DNA of 64,000 bases, taken from assembly GCF_904848585.1 (NCBI RefSeq), contig NZ_CAJHCR010000002.1:186001-250000 (forward strand). Reading direction: 5' to 3'. Source of the DNA: Paraburkholderia kirstenboschensis. Lineage in GTDB: Bacteria; Pseudomonadota; Gammaproteobacteria; Burkholderiales; Burkholderiaceae. The translations under genes and the position numbers were made by a program. The notes below the pieces were generated by a model that saw only the letters and a list, made by a program, of their open reading frames with translations, did no database searches and was not told where the DNA came from. Position 1 is the first letter of the stretch. Every line of letters begins with the position of its first letter. Positions 53,642 to 61,509 of this stretch are shown in pieces.

Positions 53642-54619
53642 TCAGAGCCAACCGGCTTTACGAAACCGCAGATAAAGGATGATGTCGACGGTCAGCATGA
53701 TCGCAAGGCACAGCGGATAGCCGTAGCGGAAATGCAGTTCGGGAATGTTCTGGAAGTTCATGCCGTAGATTCCGGCGATCATGGTCGGCACGGCAAACAG
53801 CGCGGCGAACGAACCGAGCCGTTTGGTCACTTCGTTCTCCGCCAGCGAGATCATGCCGAGGTTCACCTGCACCGCGGTCACCACCAGTTCACGCCGTCCG
53901 TCGATGATGCGCACGATCCGCTCGAGGTGATCGTAAACATCGCGAAAGTAAGCTTGCATGCCTTCGCAAACGCTCGGAATGCGACCGCCCGTGAGCTTGC
54001 TGATCGCCTCCTGCAACGGCGCGATGTGATGCTGAAGAATCACGAGGCGCCGTTTCAACGAATAAAGATCCTGGATGATCGCGCGCGAGGCCGCCGAGTC
54101 GTTACGCTCGAAAATGCGGTCTTCGATTGTCTCGATTTCCGTGTTCATCGCCTCGACGATCGGAAAATAGCGGTCGACAATGTCGTCGGCGAGCGCATAC
54201 AGCACGAACGCCGAGCCCGCCTTGAGCAACTGCGGCTCGCGCTCGCAGCGCGCCCGCACATTCTGAAAGCCCGCGCGCGTGCCGCGCCGCACCGACAGCA
54301 CGTAATTCGCTCCGACGAATACGTCTACTTCACCGATCAGCAGTTCGCAATCCTCGTCCATCTCTACCGTATGCATTACCGCGAACAGCGACTCGCCGTA
54401 CTCCTCGATTTTCGGACGCTGATGACCGTTCTGCGCGTCTTCGATCGCAAGGTCGTGCAGGCCGAATTCGTGCTTCATCACCGCGAGTTCGCCGGGGCCC
54501 GGGTCTTTTAGCGCAACCCAGACGAAGCACTCGGGTCGCGCCACATAGTCGCTGATGCTATCGATATCGATATCTGCCAGCTTCCGGCCGTCCTGATAGG
54601 CGGCACAATTGATCAGCAT
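53642..54619 (-). CDS. corA: CorA-family magnesium/cobalt transporter
   Basis: A 325-residue CorA protein, close to the E. coli length of 316. The large cytoplasmic domain (~1-255) is followed by two transmembrane helices near the C-terminus; the ion-selectivity motif YGMNFQNIPEL lies between them, and the end is YPLCLAIMLTVDIILYLRFR-KAGWL. It forms a pentameric Mg2+/Co2+ channel in the inner membrane. ATG 54619 has AGGG upstream and gives MLINCAAYQDG; the open frame extends to 54709 but without homology. Single gene, followed by a hairpin at 53464-53487. Confidence 0.95.
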   Translation of the reverse strand: MLINCAAYQDGRKLADIDIDSISDYVARPECFVWVALKDPGPGELAVMKHEFGLHDLAIEDAQNGHQRPKIEEYGESLFAVMHTVEMDEDCELLIGEVDVFVGANYVLSVRRGTRAGFQNVRARCEREPQLLKAGSAFVLYALADDIVDRYFPIVEAMNTEIETIEDRIFERNDSAASRAIIQDLYSLKRRLVILQHHIAPLQEAISKLTGGRIPSVCEGMQAYFRDVYDHLERIVRIIDGRRELVVTAVQVNLGMISLAENEVTKRLGSFAALFAVPTMIAGIYGMNFQNIPELHFRYGYPLCLAIMLTVDIILYLRFRKAGWL

Positions 54620-54847
54620 GTTGATTACCCTGAAAGCGAACAGAACGGCCTTGCAACGCCTTGCGAATGCGCAGCCCGTTCTGCATGAATGGAGTGCGAT
54701 AGCCACCATGTTAAGGGCTGTCCGCGCCTCCCATGTATCGAATTGTTAAGCGACGCGAATACCGGGCATGGCGCTCGCAACCGGACCTTGCGCGTCGCCA
54801 CGTTCTTCCTCATGATCGTTGCAGACGGGGAAACCAAGGAGACCGCA

Positions 54848-54988
54848 ATGTGCTATTTCACCTCGATTGCCAGCATGGGTGCGGCGTTGAGCTTTGGCAT
54901 CGTCGATGTGATCGGGCTGCAAGCTAACCGCAAGTTTGCGCGTGAACCGCAACGCGCGGCAATCCAGGCGCAAGGCGAATCTTCGTGA
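54848..54988 (+). CDS. Small peptide (46 residues) translationally coupled to a kinase
   Basis: A 46-residue ORF, too short for routine gene finding. It begins MCYFTSIASMGAALSFGIVD, a weakly hydrophobic stretch, and ends basic/polar (FAREPQRAAIQAQGESS). AAGGAG is well placed before ATG 54848. The stop codon overlaps the GTG start of the kinase gene as GTGA, so translation of the kinase probably depends on it. It could be a small regulator, a membrane-associated partner of the kinase, or only a coupling ORF. No homologue is recognised. Confidence 0.62.
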   Translation: MCYFTSIASMGAALSFGIVDVIGLQANRKFAREPQRAAIQAQGESS

Positions 54989-55605
54989 GCCGCCTGGTTT
55001 TTATTTGCGGTCACGCGGGCACGGGCAAGACAACGCTCGCGAGGAAACTGATCGGCCCCCTGATGAAAGCAACGGGCTCGCCGTTCTGTCTGCTGGACAA
55101 GGACACGCTGTACGGCGGCTATAGCGCGGCTGCCATGCAAATGCTGACTGGCGACGCGAACGATCGGGACAGCCCGCTTTTCCTCGAGCATCTGCGCGAG
55201 CCGGAGTATCGGGGTCTCGTCGATACCGCGCGCGACAATCTGGAACTCGGCGTGAGCGCGCTGGTAGTCGCGCCGCTCTCGCGTGAAGTCCGCGAGCGGC
55301 GGCTTTTCGATCGCGCCTGGCTCGGTATCGGCGACGACGTCAGCGTGCGAGTCGTATGGGTGCAGGTGTCGGAAGAGACCGCGCATCAGCGGATCATGGC
55401 ACGCGCCAATCCGAACGACGCCTATAAGCTCGCGCATTGGGACGAGTACCGACAGCGGCGCTTCGTGCCGTCCGGCGACATGTGCAACGATCTGCTGATG
55501 TTCGACAACACCTCGCCGAGCGCTGCGGATCATGACGCGCTGCTCGCGCGCATTCTCGGCGAACCGCAAGTGACGTCCGCAACGGTGCCTCCGCTGCCTG
55601 TCTAG
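54985..55605 (+). CDS. P-loop kinase-like ATPase (zeta-toxin / gluconokinase-like fold)
   Basis: A 206-residue single-domain P-loop protein. Walker A is VFICGHAGTGKTTLARKLIG (~5-24), DKDTLYGGYSA follows, and the C-terminal lid-like part contains VRVVWVQVSEETAHQRIMAR. Fold and length resemble small-molecule kinases such as gluconokinase or shikimate kinase, and also zeta-type toxins, which phosphorylate UDP-GlcNAc. There is no obvious way to choose between them. The GTG start at 54985 overlaps the 46-residue ORF upstream. A bidirectional terminator follows at 55660, so the pair forms a compact unit, convergent with the dehydrogenase gene. Confidence 0.83.
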   Translation: MSRLVFICGHAGTGKTTLARKLIGPLMKATGSPFCLLDKDTLYGGYSAAAMQMLTGDANDRDSPLFLEHLREPEYRGLVDTARDNLELGVSALVVAPLSREVRERRLFDRAWLGIGDDVSVRVVWVQVSEETAHQRIMARANPNDAYKLAHWDEYRQRRFVPSGDMCNDLLMFDNTSPSAADHDALLARILGEPQVTSATVPPLPV

Positions 55606-55654
55606 TGAGCGCGCCGCGGCGCAACGTCAAGCAAACGCAGCGTGACGAGGCAAA

Positions 55655-55690
55655 TGAAAAAACGCCCCGCATGCGGGGCGTTTGTCTCCG
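55655..55690. terminator. Bidirectional terminator between convergent genes
   Basis: AAACGCCCCGC (55660-55670) and GCGGGGCGTTT (55673-55683) form a perfect stem, preceded by AAAA on the plus strand and followed by TTGTC. On the minus strand the tail is TTTTTTC. It can end both the kinase gene and the dehydrogenase gene. Confidence 0.88.
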
Positions 55691-55703
55691 GCTACACCGC
55701 TTG

Positions 55704-56810
55704 TCAAACGGTCGCCGCGCTTTGCAGCGACTCCAGCGCCTGTCCTTCGTACAACTGGCCGAAGCGGTTACCAAGGAAGTCGCGCAGAGAGACCTGCTCC
55801 TGACGCACGAAACCTCGTTGCGGCAGCTTCTTTTCGCGGAACAGATCCAGCACTGCGCACATCGCGCCCGCCGTGGTGATCTGGATCGCGCTCATCGGCA
55901 CGCCGCAAACCGTCTTCGCGAAGATCTTGCGCGTGAACACTTCCTGCACGAGTTGACCGTCGCGCATGCCGCTCACGGTGATGAAAACGAGTACCACGTC
56001 CTGTGCGGTTGACGGCACCGAACGGCGCATGATCGTTTTCAGCGTGTCGCGGTCGCTCGAAAGACGCAGGTCCTCAAGCAGAAATTGCATCAGATTGCGG
56101 TGGCCCGGATAGCGTACCGACTTGTAATCGAGCGACTCGACGCGGCCCGACAGCGTTTCGCACAGCGTGCCCAGACCGCCCGACGTGTTGAACGCTTCGT
56201 ACTCGGTGCCGTCGAGCGAAAAATGTTCGAGACCTTCGAGCGGCTGCACCCACTGCGTGCGGCTGTCGCGGATCGCTTCGCAGGGCTGGCAGTATTCGTT
56301 GATGAGGCCGTCCACGCTCCACGTGAGGTTGTACTTCAGCGCATTGGTCGGGAATTGCGGCAGTGCACCGACGCGCATCTTGACGTCGCGGATTTCGGTA
56401 AAGCGGTTCGCCAGCTCGTGCGCGGCAATGCCGATGAAACCCGGCGCGAGACCGCACTGCGGCATGAACGCGTGATCGGCGTCGTCGGCGATTGCGCGGA
56501 TTGCGTGAGTGGCGCGCACGTCTTCGGTCAGGTCGAAGTAATGGACGCCCGCGCCCTTCGCGGCAGCGGCCACGTTCACTGCGAGGTAATACGGCAGCGC
56601 GTTGACGAGCGCGTCGAAGCCATGAACCGCGGCACGCAGCGCGGCGGCATCGGCTGAATCCACACGGCGGGTTGAAATTCCCTGCGCTGCAAGTTTATCG
56701 AGCGCATGCTGATCGCGGTCGAACGCGACCACGTCATAGTCGCCGGTTTCGCGCAGCATATGGGCGATGGTGTGACCAATCAAACCCGCACCAACGATGG
56801 CTACTTTCAT
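55704..56810 (-). CDS. Saccharopine-dehydrogenase-like NAD(P)-binding protein (lysine 6-dehydrogenase-like)
   Basis: A 368-residue oxidoreductase of the saccharopine dehydrogenase / L-lysine 6-dehydrogenase type. The Rossmann motif is VAIVGAGLIGHTIAHML (residues 3-19), followed by VDSADAAALRAAVHGFDALV, and the substrate domain has PQCGLAPGFIGIAAHELANR and GGLGTLCETLSGRVESLDYK. Likely reaction: NAD(P)-dependent oxidation of a dibasic amino acid or a related imino-acid step. An Lrp-type regulator lies immediately upstream, 380 bases away, fitting control by lysine or a related amino acid. A 49-bp palindromic repeat array sits between them, just before the ATG. Substrate identity is not fixed by sequence. 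Confidence 0.86.
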   Translation of the reverse strand: MKVAIVGAGLIGHTIAHMLRETGDYDVVAFDRDQHALDKLAAQGISTRRVDSADAAALRAAVHGFDALVNALPYYLAVNVAAAAKGAGVHYFDLTEDVRATHAIRAIADDADHAFMPQCGLAPGFIGIAAHELANRFTEIRDVKMRVGALPQFPTNALKYNLTWSVDGLINEYCQPCEAIRDSRTQWVQPLEGLEHFSLDGTEYEAFNTSGGLGTLCETLSGRVESLDYKSVRYPGHRNLMQFLLEDLRLSSDRDTLKTIMRRSVPSTAQDVVLVFITVSGMRDGQLVQEVFTRKIFAKTVCGVPMSAIQITTAGAMCAVLDLFREKKLPQRGFVRQEQVSLRDFLGNRFGQLYEGQALESLQSAATV

Positions 56811-57193
56811 GTTCTTCTCCTTTGTCGACCGGAGTTAGTGCTTCAGCACTTACTCCGGTCCCATGCACAGCTGTCGACCGGAGTTGGTGCTTCAGCACTT
56901 ACTCTGGTCCCATGCACAGCAGTCGACCAGAGTTGGCGCTTTAGCCGTTTATCCGAGCTAATGCTTCAGCGCCCTGTCCGGCCTTTTCTGTGCGCTGTCT
57001 CCAGCTTGAGAATGCACCGCCCATGAAGGCGCGGCGCGCGGCGGGCTGAACCCTTGAGCGACAGTGTAGGGAGAAGCAAAAACAGTTCATACGAGCAAAA
57101 TGCTGCGTAATGACTATCAACTTCGACGTTTCGACGAGCCCCACCGACAAAACGTCGAGAACGCATCAAAACAGCGTAAAAACACGCAGCGCT
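56811..57193. other. 383-base region between lrp and the dehydrogenase gene
   Basis: The left part holds the 49-bp palindromic repeat array (56824-56970). The rest shows no gene; small open frames on both strands are not convincing. It likely contains the dehydrogenase promoter. Confidence 0.55.
56824..56970. repeat. Three tandem 49-bp palindrome-bearing repeats
   Basis: Units start at 56824, 56873 and 56922. Each carries a hairpin core like GGAGTTAGTGC-TTCA-GCACTTACTCC, followed by GGTCCCATGCACAGC and the next GTCGACC. Units 1 and 2 differ at few positions; unit 3 is diverged. The layout is that of a REP-type palindromic element in tandem. Confidence 0.9.
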
Positions 57194-57652
57194 TCAGACC
57201 ATCCCGCGGTCGATCTTGCGCGCGAGAATGATCGAGGTAGTGGTCCGCTCCACGCCTTCCATTCCGCCGATCTGATCGAGCAGATCGTTCAGACGATCCG
57301 GCGAATCCGCGCGCAGCCAGGCCACGTAATCGAACTCGCCGCTCACCGCGCATAACAGTTGCACCTCGGGCATCTTGCCGAGGCGCTTCTGCACGGCCGG
57401 CCCATGCTTCGGCGCAATGATGATGCCCACGTACGCATAGATGCTCGAATCGAGCACGTCCTGGCCGAGCCGCACGCTGTAGCCCGCAATCACGTTGCTG
57501 CGTTCGAGCCGCGCAATTCTCGCGATTACAGTGGTGCGCGCCACGTCGAGTTGGCGCGCGAGATTGGCGACGCTCTCGCGGGCGTTCGCCTGAAGCAGCG
57601 CTACGAGGTTGCGGTCGAGATCGTCGAGTTGGTCGAGGCGCGGAGGTCTCAT
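57194..57652 (-). CDS. Lrp/AsnC-family transcriptional regulator
   Basis: A 152-residue Lrp/AsnC protein, the normal size. The N-terminal helix-turn-helix is DRNLVALLQANARESVANLA with RQLDVARTTVIARIARLERS (~13-52); the C-terminal RAM domain (~65-145) contains AYVGIIIAPKHGPAVQKRLG and VQLLCAVSGEFDYVAWLRAD. These regulators bind amino acids and control amino-acid catabolism genes. It is co-directional with and upstream of the saccharopine-dehydrogenase-like gene, a likely target. No ribosome site or operator was fixed. Confidence 0.93.
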   Translation of the reverse strand: MRPPRLDQLDDLDRNLVALLQANARESVANLARQLDVARTTVIARIARLERSNVIAGYSVRLGQDVLDSSIYAYVGIIIAPKHGPAVQKRLGKMPEVQLLCAVSGEFDYVAWLRADSPDRLNDLLDQIGGMEGVERTTTSIILARKIDRGMV

Positions 57653-57718
57653 CGAGAGAGAAGAAAGTGGTCGCAGTGGTGCGGATTATCGCGCGTCTTC
57701 AGTGTCAGGCGGCAAGCA

Positions 57719-58603
57719 TCACGCGCCGAAACGCTCTATCACGAAGTCGATGAAACTGGTGAGCTTGGGCGTGGCCCGCCGGTCGCGCGGATAGACGAGA
57801 TGCACGGGCGCGCCTTCAGGCAGATGCTCTTCCAGCACCGACACCAGTTCTCCACTCGCAATCTCGCGTGCGAGCAGCGCCTCCGGTTGCAACACGAGGC
57901 CAAAGCCGCGCAACGCGGCCACCTTCAGCGCCTGACCGTTGTTCGCGCGAAAGCGCCCCGCTCGCAACGAGTATTCAGCGGCGCTTTCGCCGCCAAGGCG
58001 CCACGCGCCCTCACGGCCCCAATGCAGAAAACCGAGACATTCGTGATGCGCGAGATCGGCGGGTGTACGTGGAACGCCCGCTCGCGCGAGATACGCCGGC
58101 GACGCACAAGCGCGCATGCGATAGGGCTTCAACGGCCGCGCAACGAAGCTCGAATCTTGCAGATGGCCGATGCGCACCGCAGCGTCGAAGCCCTCTTCCA
58201 CCAGGTCGGTCATGCGGTTCGACAGGTCGAGTTCGAGCGTGACCTCGGGCCACTCGCTCAGATAGTCGGTCATCGCCGGTGAAAAAATCTCGACGCCATA
58301 GGTGAGCGGCACTGTCACCTTGAGCACGCCGCGCGGCGCAGCGGCCATGGACTCCGCGAGCGACTCGGCGTCCTTCACGTCGGCGAGAATGCGCCTGCAC
58401 TGCTCGTAATATTGCCGGCCGATCTCTGTGAGGCTTTGACGGCGCGTCGTGCGCGTAAGCAGGCGCGTGCCGAGCCGGGCTTCGAGCGAACGGATGTGTT
58501 TGCCGACCATCGCCGACGAAATCTCGAAGCGCTCTGCCGCCGCAGTCAGGCTGCCCGCCTCCACCACGGCCACGAAAATCTCCATGCTGACGAATTTATC
58601 CAC
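57719..58603 (-). CDS. LysR-family transcriptional regulator
   Basis: A 294-residue LysR-type regulator. Winged helix-turn-helix at ~1-65 (VEAGSLTAAAERFEISSAMV, GKHIRSLEARLGTRLLTRTT) and a typical effector domain (GVLKVTVPLTYGVEIFSPAM, SEWPEVTLELDLSNRMTDLV, EEGFDAAVRIGHLQDSSFVA). The CrgA-like subgroup style resembles the regulator at 31699. It is convergent with none of its likely targets; the nearest genes are lrp and, divergently, the Spy-like gene at 58803, 200 bases away. Its target is unknown. Confidence 0.93.
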   Translation of the reverse strand: MDKFVSMEIFVAVVEAGSLTAAAERFEISSAMVGKHIRSLEARLGTRLLTRTTRRQSLTEIGRQYYEQCRRILADVKDAESLAESMAAAPRGVLKVTVPLTYGVEIFSPAMTDYLSEWPEVTLELDLSNRMTDLVEEGFDAAVRIGHLQDSSFVARPLKPYRMRACASPAYLARAGVPRTPADLAHHECLGFLHWGREGAWRLGGESAAEYSLRAGRFRANNGQALKVAALRGFGLVLQPEALLAREIASGELVSVLEEHLPEGAPVHLVYPRDRRATPKLTSFIDFVIERFGA

Positions 58604-58802
58604 CCGCTATTTCCTGTTCGTTTCGGTTGTAAGCGTTTGTCGCATAAGAGCCGCATTGTAGGGATATCGTGATACTAATAGCGCCCACGGCCATATTGAG
58701 CGGTCCGCGCGTGGTGCTATAGCGCGCAATGTGGCGCATTGCAGGGACCGCTCGCCGCACGCCTTGTCCCACCTCAAATTCGAACAGACATCAGGAGTTT
58801 CG

Positions 58803-59324
58803 ATGAAAAAAGCACTGGTCATACTGGCCTCCACAGTCGCGATGAGCGGCGCATTTGCACAAGCTTCCGCACCGGTTGCGGCGTCTTCCGGCACGGCGGC
58901 TTCCGCAGCCGTCGCGAAAGGCGGTCACGAGCGCAATGTCGAAGACCGCATCGCCTATCTGCATTCGCAACTGAAGATCACGCCGGAGCAGGAAACGCAG
59001 TGGAAGGCGTTCGCCGACGTCATGCGCGGCAACGGCGAGACGATGGGCGAGCTGTTCAAGCAGCGCCGCGCCGCCACGACCGTGTCCGCGCTCGACGACA
59101 TGAAGCAGTACGCCACCATCGCACAGGCGCACGCAGACGGCATGAAGAAGCTGGTGGACGCATTCGATCCGCTTTACAACAGCTTCTCGCCCGAACAGAA
59201 GAAGCTCGCCGATGTAACGTTCCGTCAACACGGCGGCGCGGATGGCCGCTCGCGTCATCATGGCAAGGGTAAGAGCGACAAGTCGGCGCCGGCCGCGGCG
59301 AGCGACGCCACGGTCAAGCCGTAA
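58803..59324 (+). CDS. Periplasmic Spy/CpxP-like (LTXXQ-family) protein
   Basis: A 173-residue exported protein. Signal peptide MKKALVILASTVAMSGAFAQ cleaves after about residue 20. The mature protein is helical with two LTXXQ-like motifs, ITPEQETQWKAFADVM (~63-78) and FSPEQKKLADVTFRQHG (~130-146), the pattern of Spy/CpxP proteins. These are periplasmic stress chaperones or sensors in E. coli. The tail is basic and Ala-rich (HHGKGKSDKSAPAAAS). No Cpx-type two-component genes are adjacent. ATG 58803 gives the signal peptide; the longer open frame has no better ribosome site. Confidence 0.9.
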   Translation: MKKALVILASTVAMSGAFAQASAPVAASSGTAASAAVAKGGHERNVEDRIAYLHSQLKITPEQETQWKAFADVMRGNGETMGELFKQRRAATTVSALDDMKQYATIAQAHADGMKKLVDAFDPLYNSFSPEQKKLADVTFRQHGGADGRSRHHGKGKSDKSAPAAASDATVKP

Positions 59325-59536
59325 CCGGCCGGCCGCGCGACTCATATGGCACCGCGGGCACCGCGCCTGGCACCACGCCTGGCGAAACACCCGGCACAAG
59401 GGCGCGTTGCGGTTCCTGCCGCACCGTGCCCGATGTGGCAAAAAAGGCGCGCAGTCAGATACGTCTGGCATGATGCAGGTCCGCGATCGTAGACGCGAAG
59501 TCGCGAACTCACCGTCAACAACCCTCTGCCTGCTTC

Positions 59537-59974
59537 ATGAACGATCTGAAAAACCTTGACCTGCATGACGACGCCGCCGCCCGGCGTGTCGTCAAAGACG
59601 AAACGGTCAACGTCGAATTCGCCGCCACGCAAGGCGAACTGATGAGCCTGGAAGGCCCCAACCGCTATCTGCCTGGCGACGCCTTGATCACCGGATCGAC
59701 CGGTGATCGCTGGGTCGTTTCGCGCGAACGCTTCGACGCCAAATACGTTCCCGCCGACGCAGCCCATACGCATGGCGAGGCCGGCGCGTATCGCAATCGC
59801 CCCGCAGTCGTGCTCGCGAAACAGATGAATGAAGCGTTCTCGCTAGCCCGTTCGGCGAGCGGCGGCGACGTACTGCGTGGCGCGGCCGGCGACTGGATCA
59901 TGCAGTACGCGCCGGGCGATTACGGCGTCGTGCAGGCCGCGCGCTTCGCGAAGGTTTACCGTCTCGCAGACTGA
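59537..59974 (+). CDS. PGDYG-motif protein
   Basis: A 145-residue cytoplasmic protein of the PGDYG family (named for the conserved motif). The diagnostic stretch is WIMQYAPGDYGVVQAARFAK near the C-terminus, preceded by GDVLRGAAGDW. The N-terminal half contains VVKDETVNVEFAATQGELMS and NRYLPGDALITGSTGDRWVV, with a second PGD. No catalytic motif is evident and the family has no assigned function. It is a single gene, convergent with the small gene at 59982. Confidence 0.85.
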   Translation: MNDLKNLDLHDDAAARRVVKDETVNVEFAATQGELMSLEGPNRYLPGDALITGSTGDRWVVSRERFDAKYVPADAAHTHGEAGAYRNRPAVVLAKQMNEAFSLARSASGGDVLRGAAGDWIMQYAPGDYGVVQAARFAKVYRLAD

Positions 59975-59981
59975 AGCGCCG

Positions 59982-60347
59982 TCACGCGAACTCGTCGCCG
60001 AGATCCACCGTGACTTCGCGCGGCACCGCTTCGCCGTTCGCATACTGTTCTTCGAGCGAGCCGATGCTCGCCTCCACATACGCGCGCAACACCGCGAAGC
60101 TGCGGCCCCGCAGCCTCGCGGGCAACGCGCGATAACGCGCGAGCGCCGCGGGCGCGATTTCCACCGTCATCACGATGCGCCGTGCGGCCGCGCCGAAGCG
60201 CATTGCCACCCAGTGAATCGCCAGCGTCGGCGTGCCGTTTTCGGCCGCGCGCTGGACGAACTGCGTCTGCTCGGGAAAGAGATCGCTGATAACGCGCGCC
60301 AGTTCCTCGAACTCGGGATTCGCGCAGTCGTATTGGTAAGCTTCCAT
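59982..60347 (-). CDS. Small uncharacterised protein (121 residues)
   Basis: A 121-residue soluble protein without signal peptide. It has an N-terminal helix (YDCANPEFEELARVISDLFP), a beta-rich middle (GTPTLAIHWVAMRFGAAARR) with VMTVEIAPAALARYRALPAR, and a helical end (SFAVLRAYVEASIGSLEEQY). It looks like a compact alpha/beta domain conserved in Burkholderia-type genomes, possibly a DUF3022-like family, but I am not sure of the number. It lies eight bases from the convergent PGDYG gene and has no known function. Confidence 0.68.
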   Translation of the reverse strand: MEAYQYDCANPEFEELARVISDLFPEQTQFVQRAAENGTPTLAIHWVAMRFGAAARRIVMTVEIAPAALARYRALPARLRGRSFAVLRAYVEASIGSLEEQYANGEAVPREVTVDLGDEFA

Positions 60348-60420
60348 GGATGTGCCGAAAGAGAGTGATCAGCTGTAGCAGGCGGCCGATTGTAAAACAG
60401 CGACCGCGAGTGCCACTGCG

Positions 60421-60472
60421 AAGTGCGGCTGCAAAGCGCGGCTGCGAAGCGCGACTGCAAAGCGCGGCTGCG
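60421..60472. repeat. Four 13-bp tandem repeats next to the yhfC-like stop
   Basis: Units AAGTGCGGCTGCA, AAGCGCGGCTGCG, AAGCGCGACTGCA and AAGCGCGGCTGCG run from 60421 to 60472, directly abutting the stop codon of the minus-strand gene. Confidence 0.9.
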
Positions 60473-61366
60473 CTAGCGAGGCAGTTCTGTCATGCGCTCG
60501 GCGCCGGGCCGTTTGAACGCCCTGAACAGCAGCCCTGCTACGACGAGCGCGCCCAATGCATAGACGGCATCGACTGCGGCGAGCGGCACGAGTTGCGCCT
60601 GGAACAGTGCGGCGGGCACATCCACGAGCGCATGCAATACGATCGCGAGCGGCAGAATCGCGCGCCATCCGGCCCGCAGGCCGCGCCACATCAACACCGA
60701 CAAGCCGATCTGGAAAATCAGCGCGGCCACGCGTTCGAGCGCGAAAATACCGGCTGTCTGCGGCGTCAGGCTGGCGAGAATCAGATGGATGCGCATCAAC
60801 GAATCGGTCGGCAGGTTACTCAGATAACCGTCGAGCTCGCCGCGATTTTCCAGCACCGCAAACAGAATCCATTGAATCTGCACCAGCACGCCGACGAGCC
60901 ATGCTTCCGCGCCGCCATGACCGAGGCCGTAGGTGAGCGCGGTGCCGTCATCGGTGCGCGTAGCCTGCGGCGTTGAAGCCACCGTCGTCGCGCTAGCCGT
61001 AGCACTCGCCGCCGCACTTGCCGCCGCACTAGCCGTCGCACTAGCCGCCGCACGTTTCATCAACAGACGCATGCCGATGAAGCGCCCCACTTCCTCGCAA
61101 ATGCCCGCCGCGAGCGCGCCGTACACGACGAACGCGAGCGGATTCGACAGGAACGTGGCCGTCGCCTCGTTACGATGCAGCATGTAGTCGTTCAACGCAC
61201 GCTCGATCACCATTGCGAACAACGCGAACACGGCGATGCCCGCGATCGCGTCGCGCGGCTTCAGCGCGAGCGGCCGACGCAGGCGGCGGTAAATGACAAA
61301 GGGCAAAGCAGCGACCAGCAGCGTCGCGAGGACGAGGCTCGACAGGGTAAGCGGTGCAACAACCAT
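60473..61366 (-). CDS. YhfC family glutamic-type intramembrane protease
   Basis: A 297-residue polytopic membrane protein of the YhfC family, related to glutamic intramembrane proteases. The family signature AGICEEVGRFIGMRLLMKRA (~95-115) carries the Glu-Glu pair and Arg, and YGLGHGGAEAWLVGVLVQIQ (~140-160) the His-Gly-Gly-x-Glu motif. Between them lies an Ala/Ser/Thr low-complexity loop of ~25 residues (SATASAAASAAASATASATT) that is probably cytoplasmic and variable. ATG 61366 with AAGGAA upstream is preferred over the longer frame. Substrate unknown; it stands alone. Its stop abuts a 13-bp tandem repeat. Confidence 0.87.
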   Translation of the reverse strand: MVVAPLTLSSLVLATLLVAALPFVIYRRLRRPLALKPRDAIAGIAVFALFAMVIERALNDYMLHRNEATATFLSNPLAFVVYGALAAGICEEVGRFIGMRLLMKRAAASATASAAASAAASATASATTVASTPQATRTDDGTALTYGLGHGGAEAWLVGVLVQIQWILFAVLENRGELDGYLSNLPTDSLMRIHLILASLTPQTAGIFALERVAALIFQIGLSVLMWRGLRAGWRAILPLAIVLHALVDVPAALFQAQLVPLAAVDAVYALGALVVAGLLFRAFKRPGAERMTELPR

Positions 61367-61509
61367 GAGTTTCCTTGCGATGACAGGCGCGCAACCGCTG
61401 CGCGCCGCAGCCCGAATCATCGCAGATCGGCGGCAAGTCAGCCTGGAAGCTCGCGGGGATGTCGGCTTGGGCGTTGGCCTTCACGTCAGCGCGACGACCC
61501 GCCCGAACC

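Noticed and set aside
56824..56970. Possible CRISPR array
   Set aside because: The repeats are contiguous 49-bp palindromic units without unique spacers of uniform length, and no cas genes are near.
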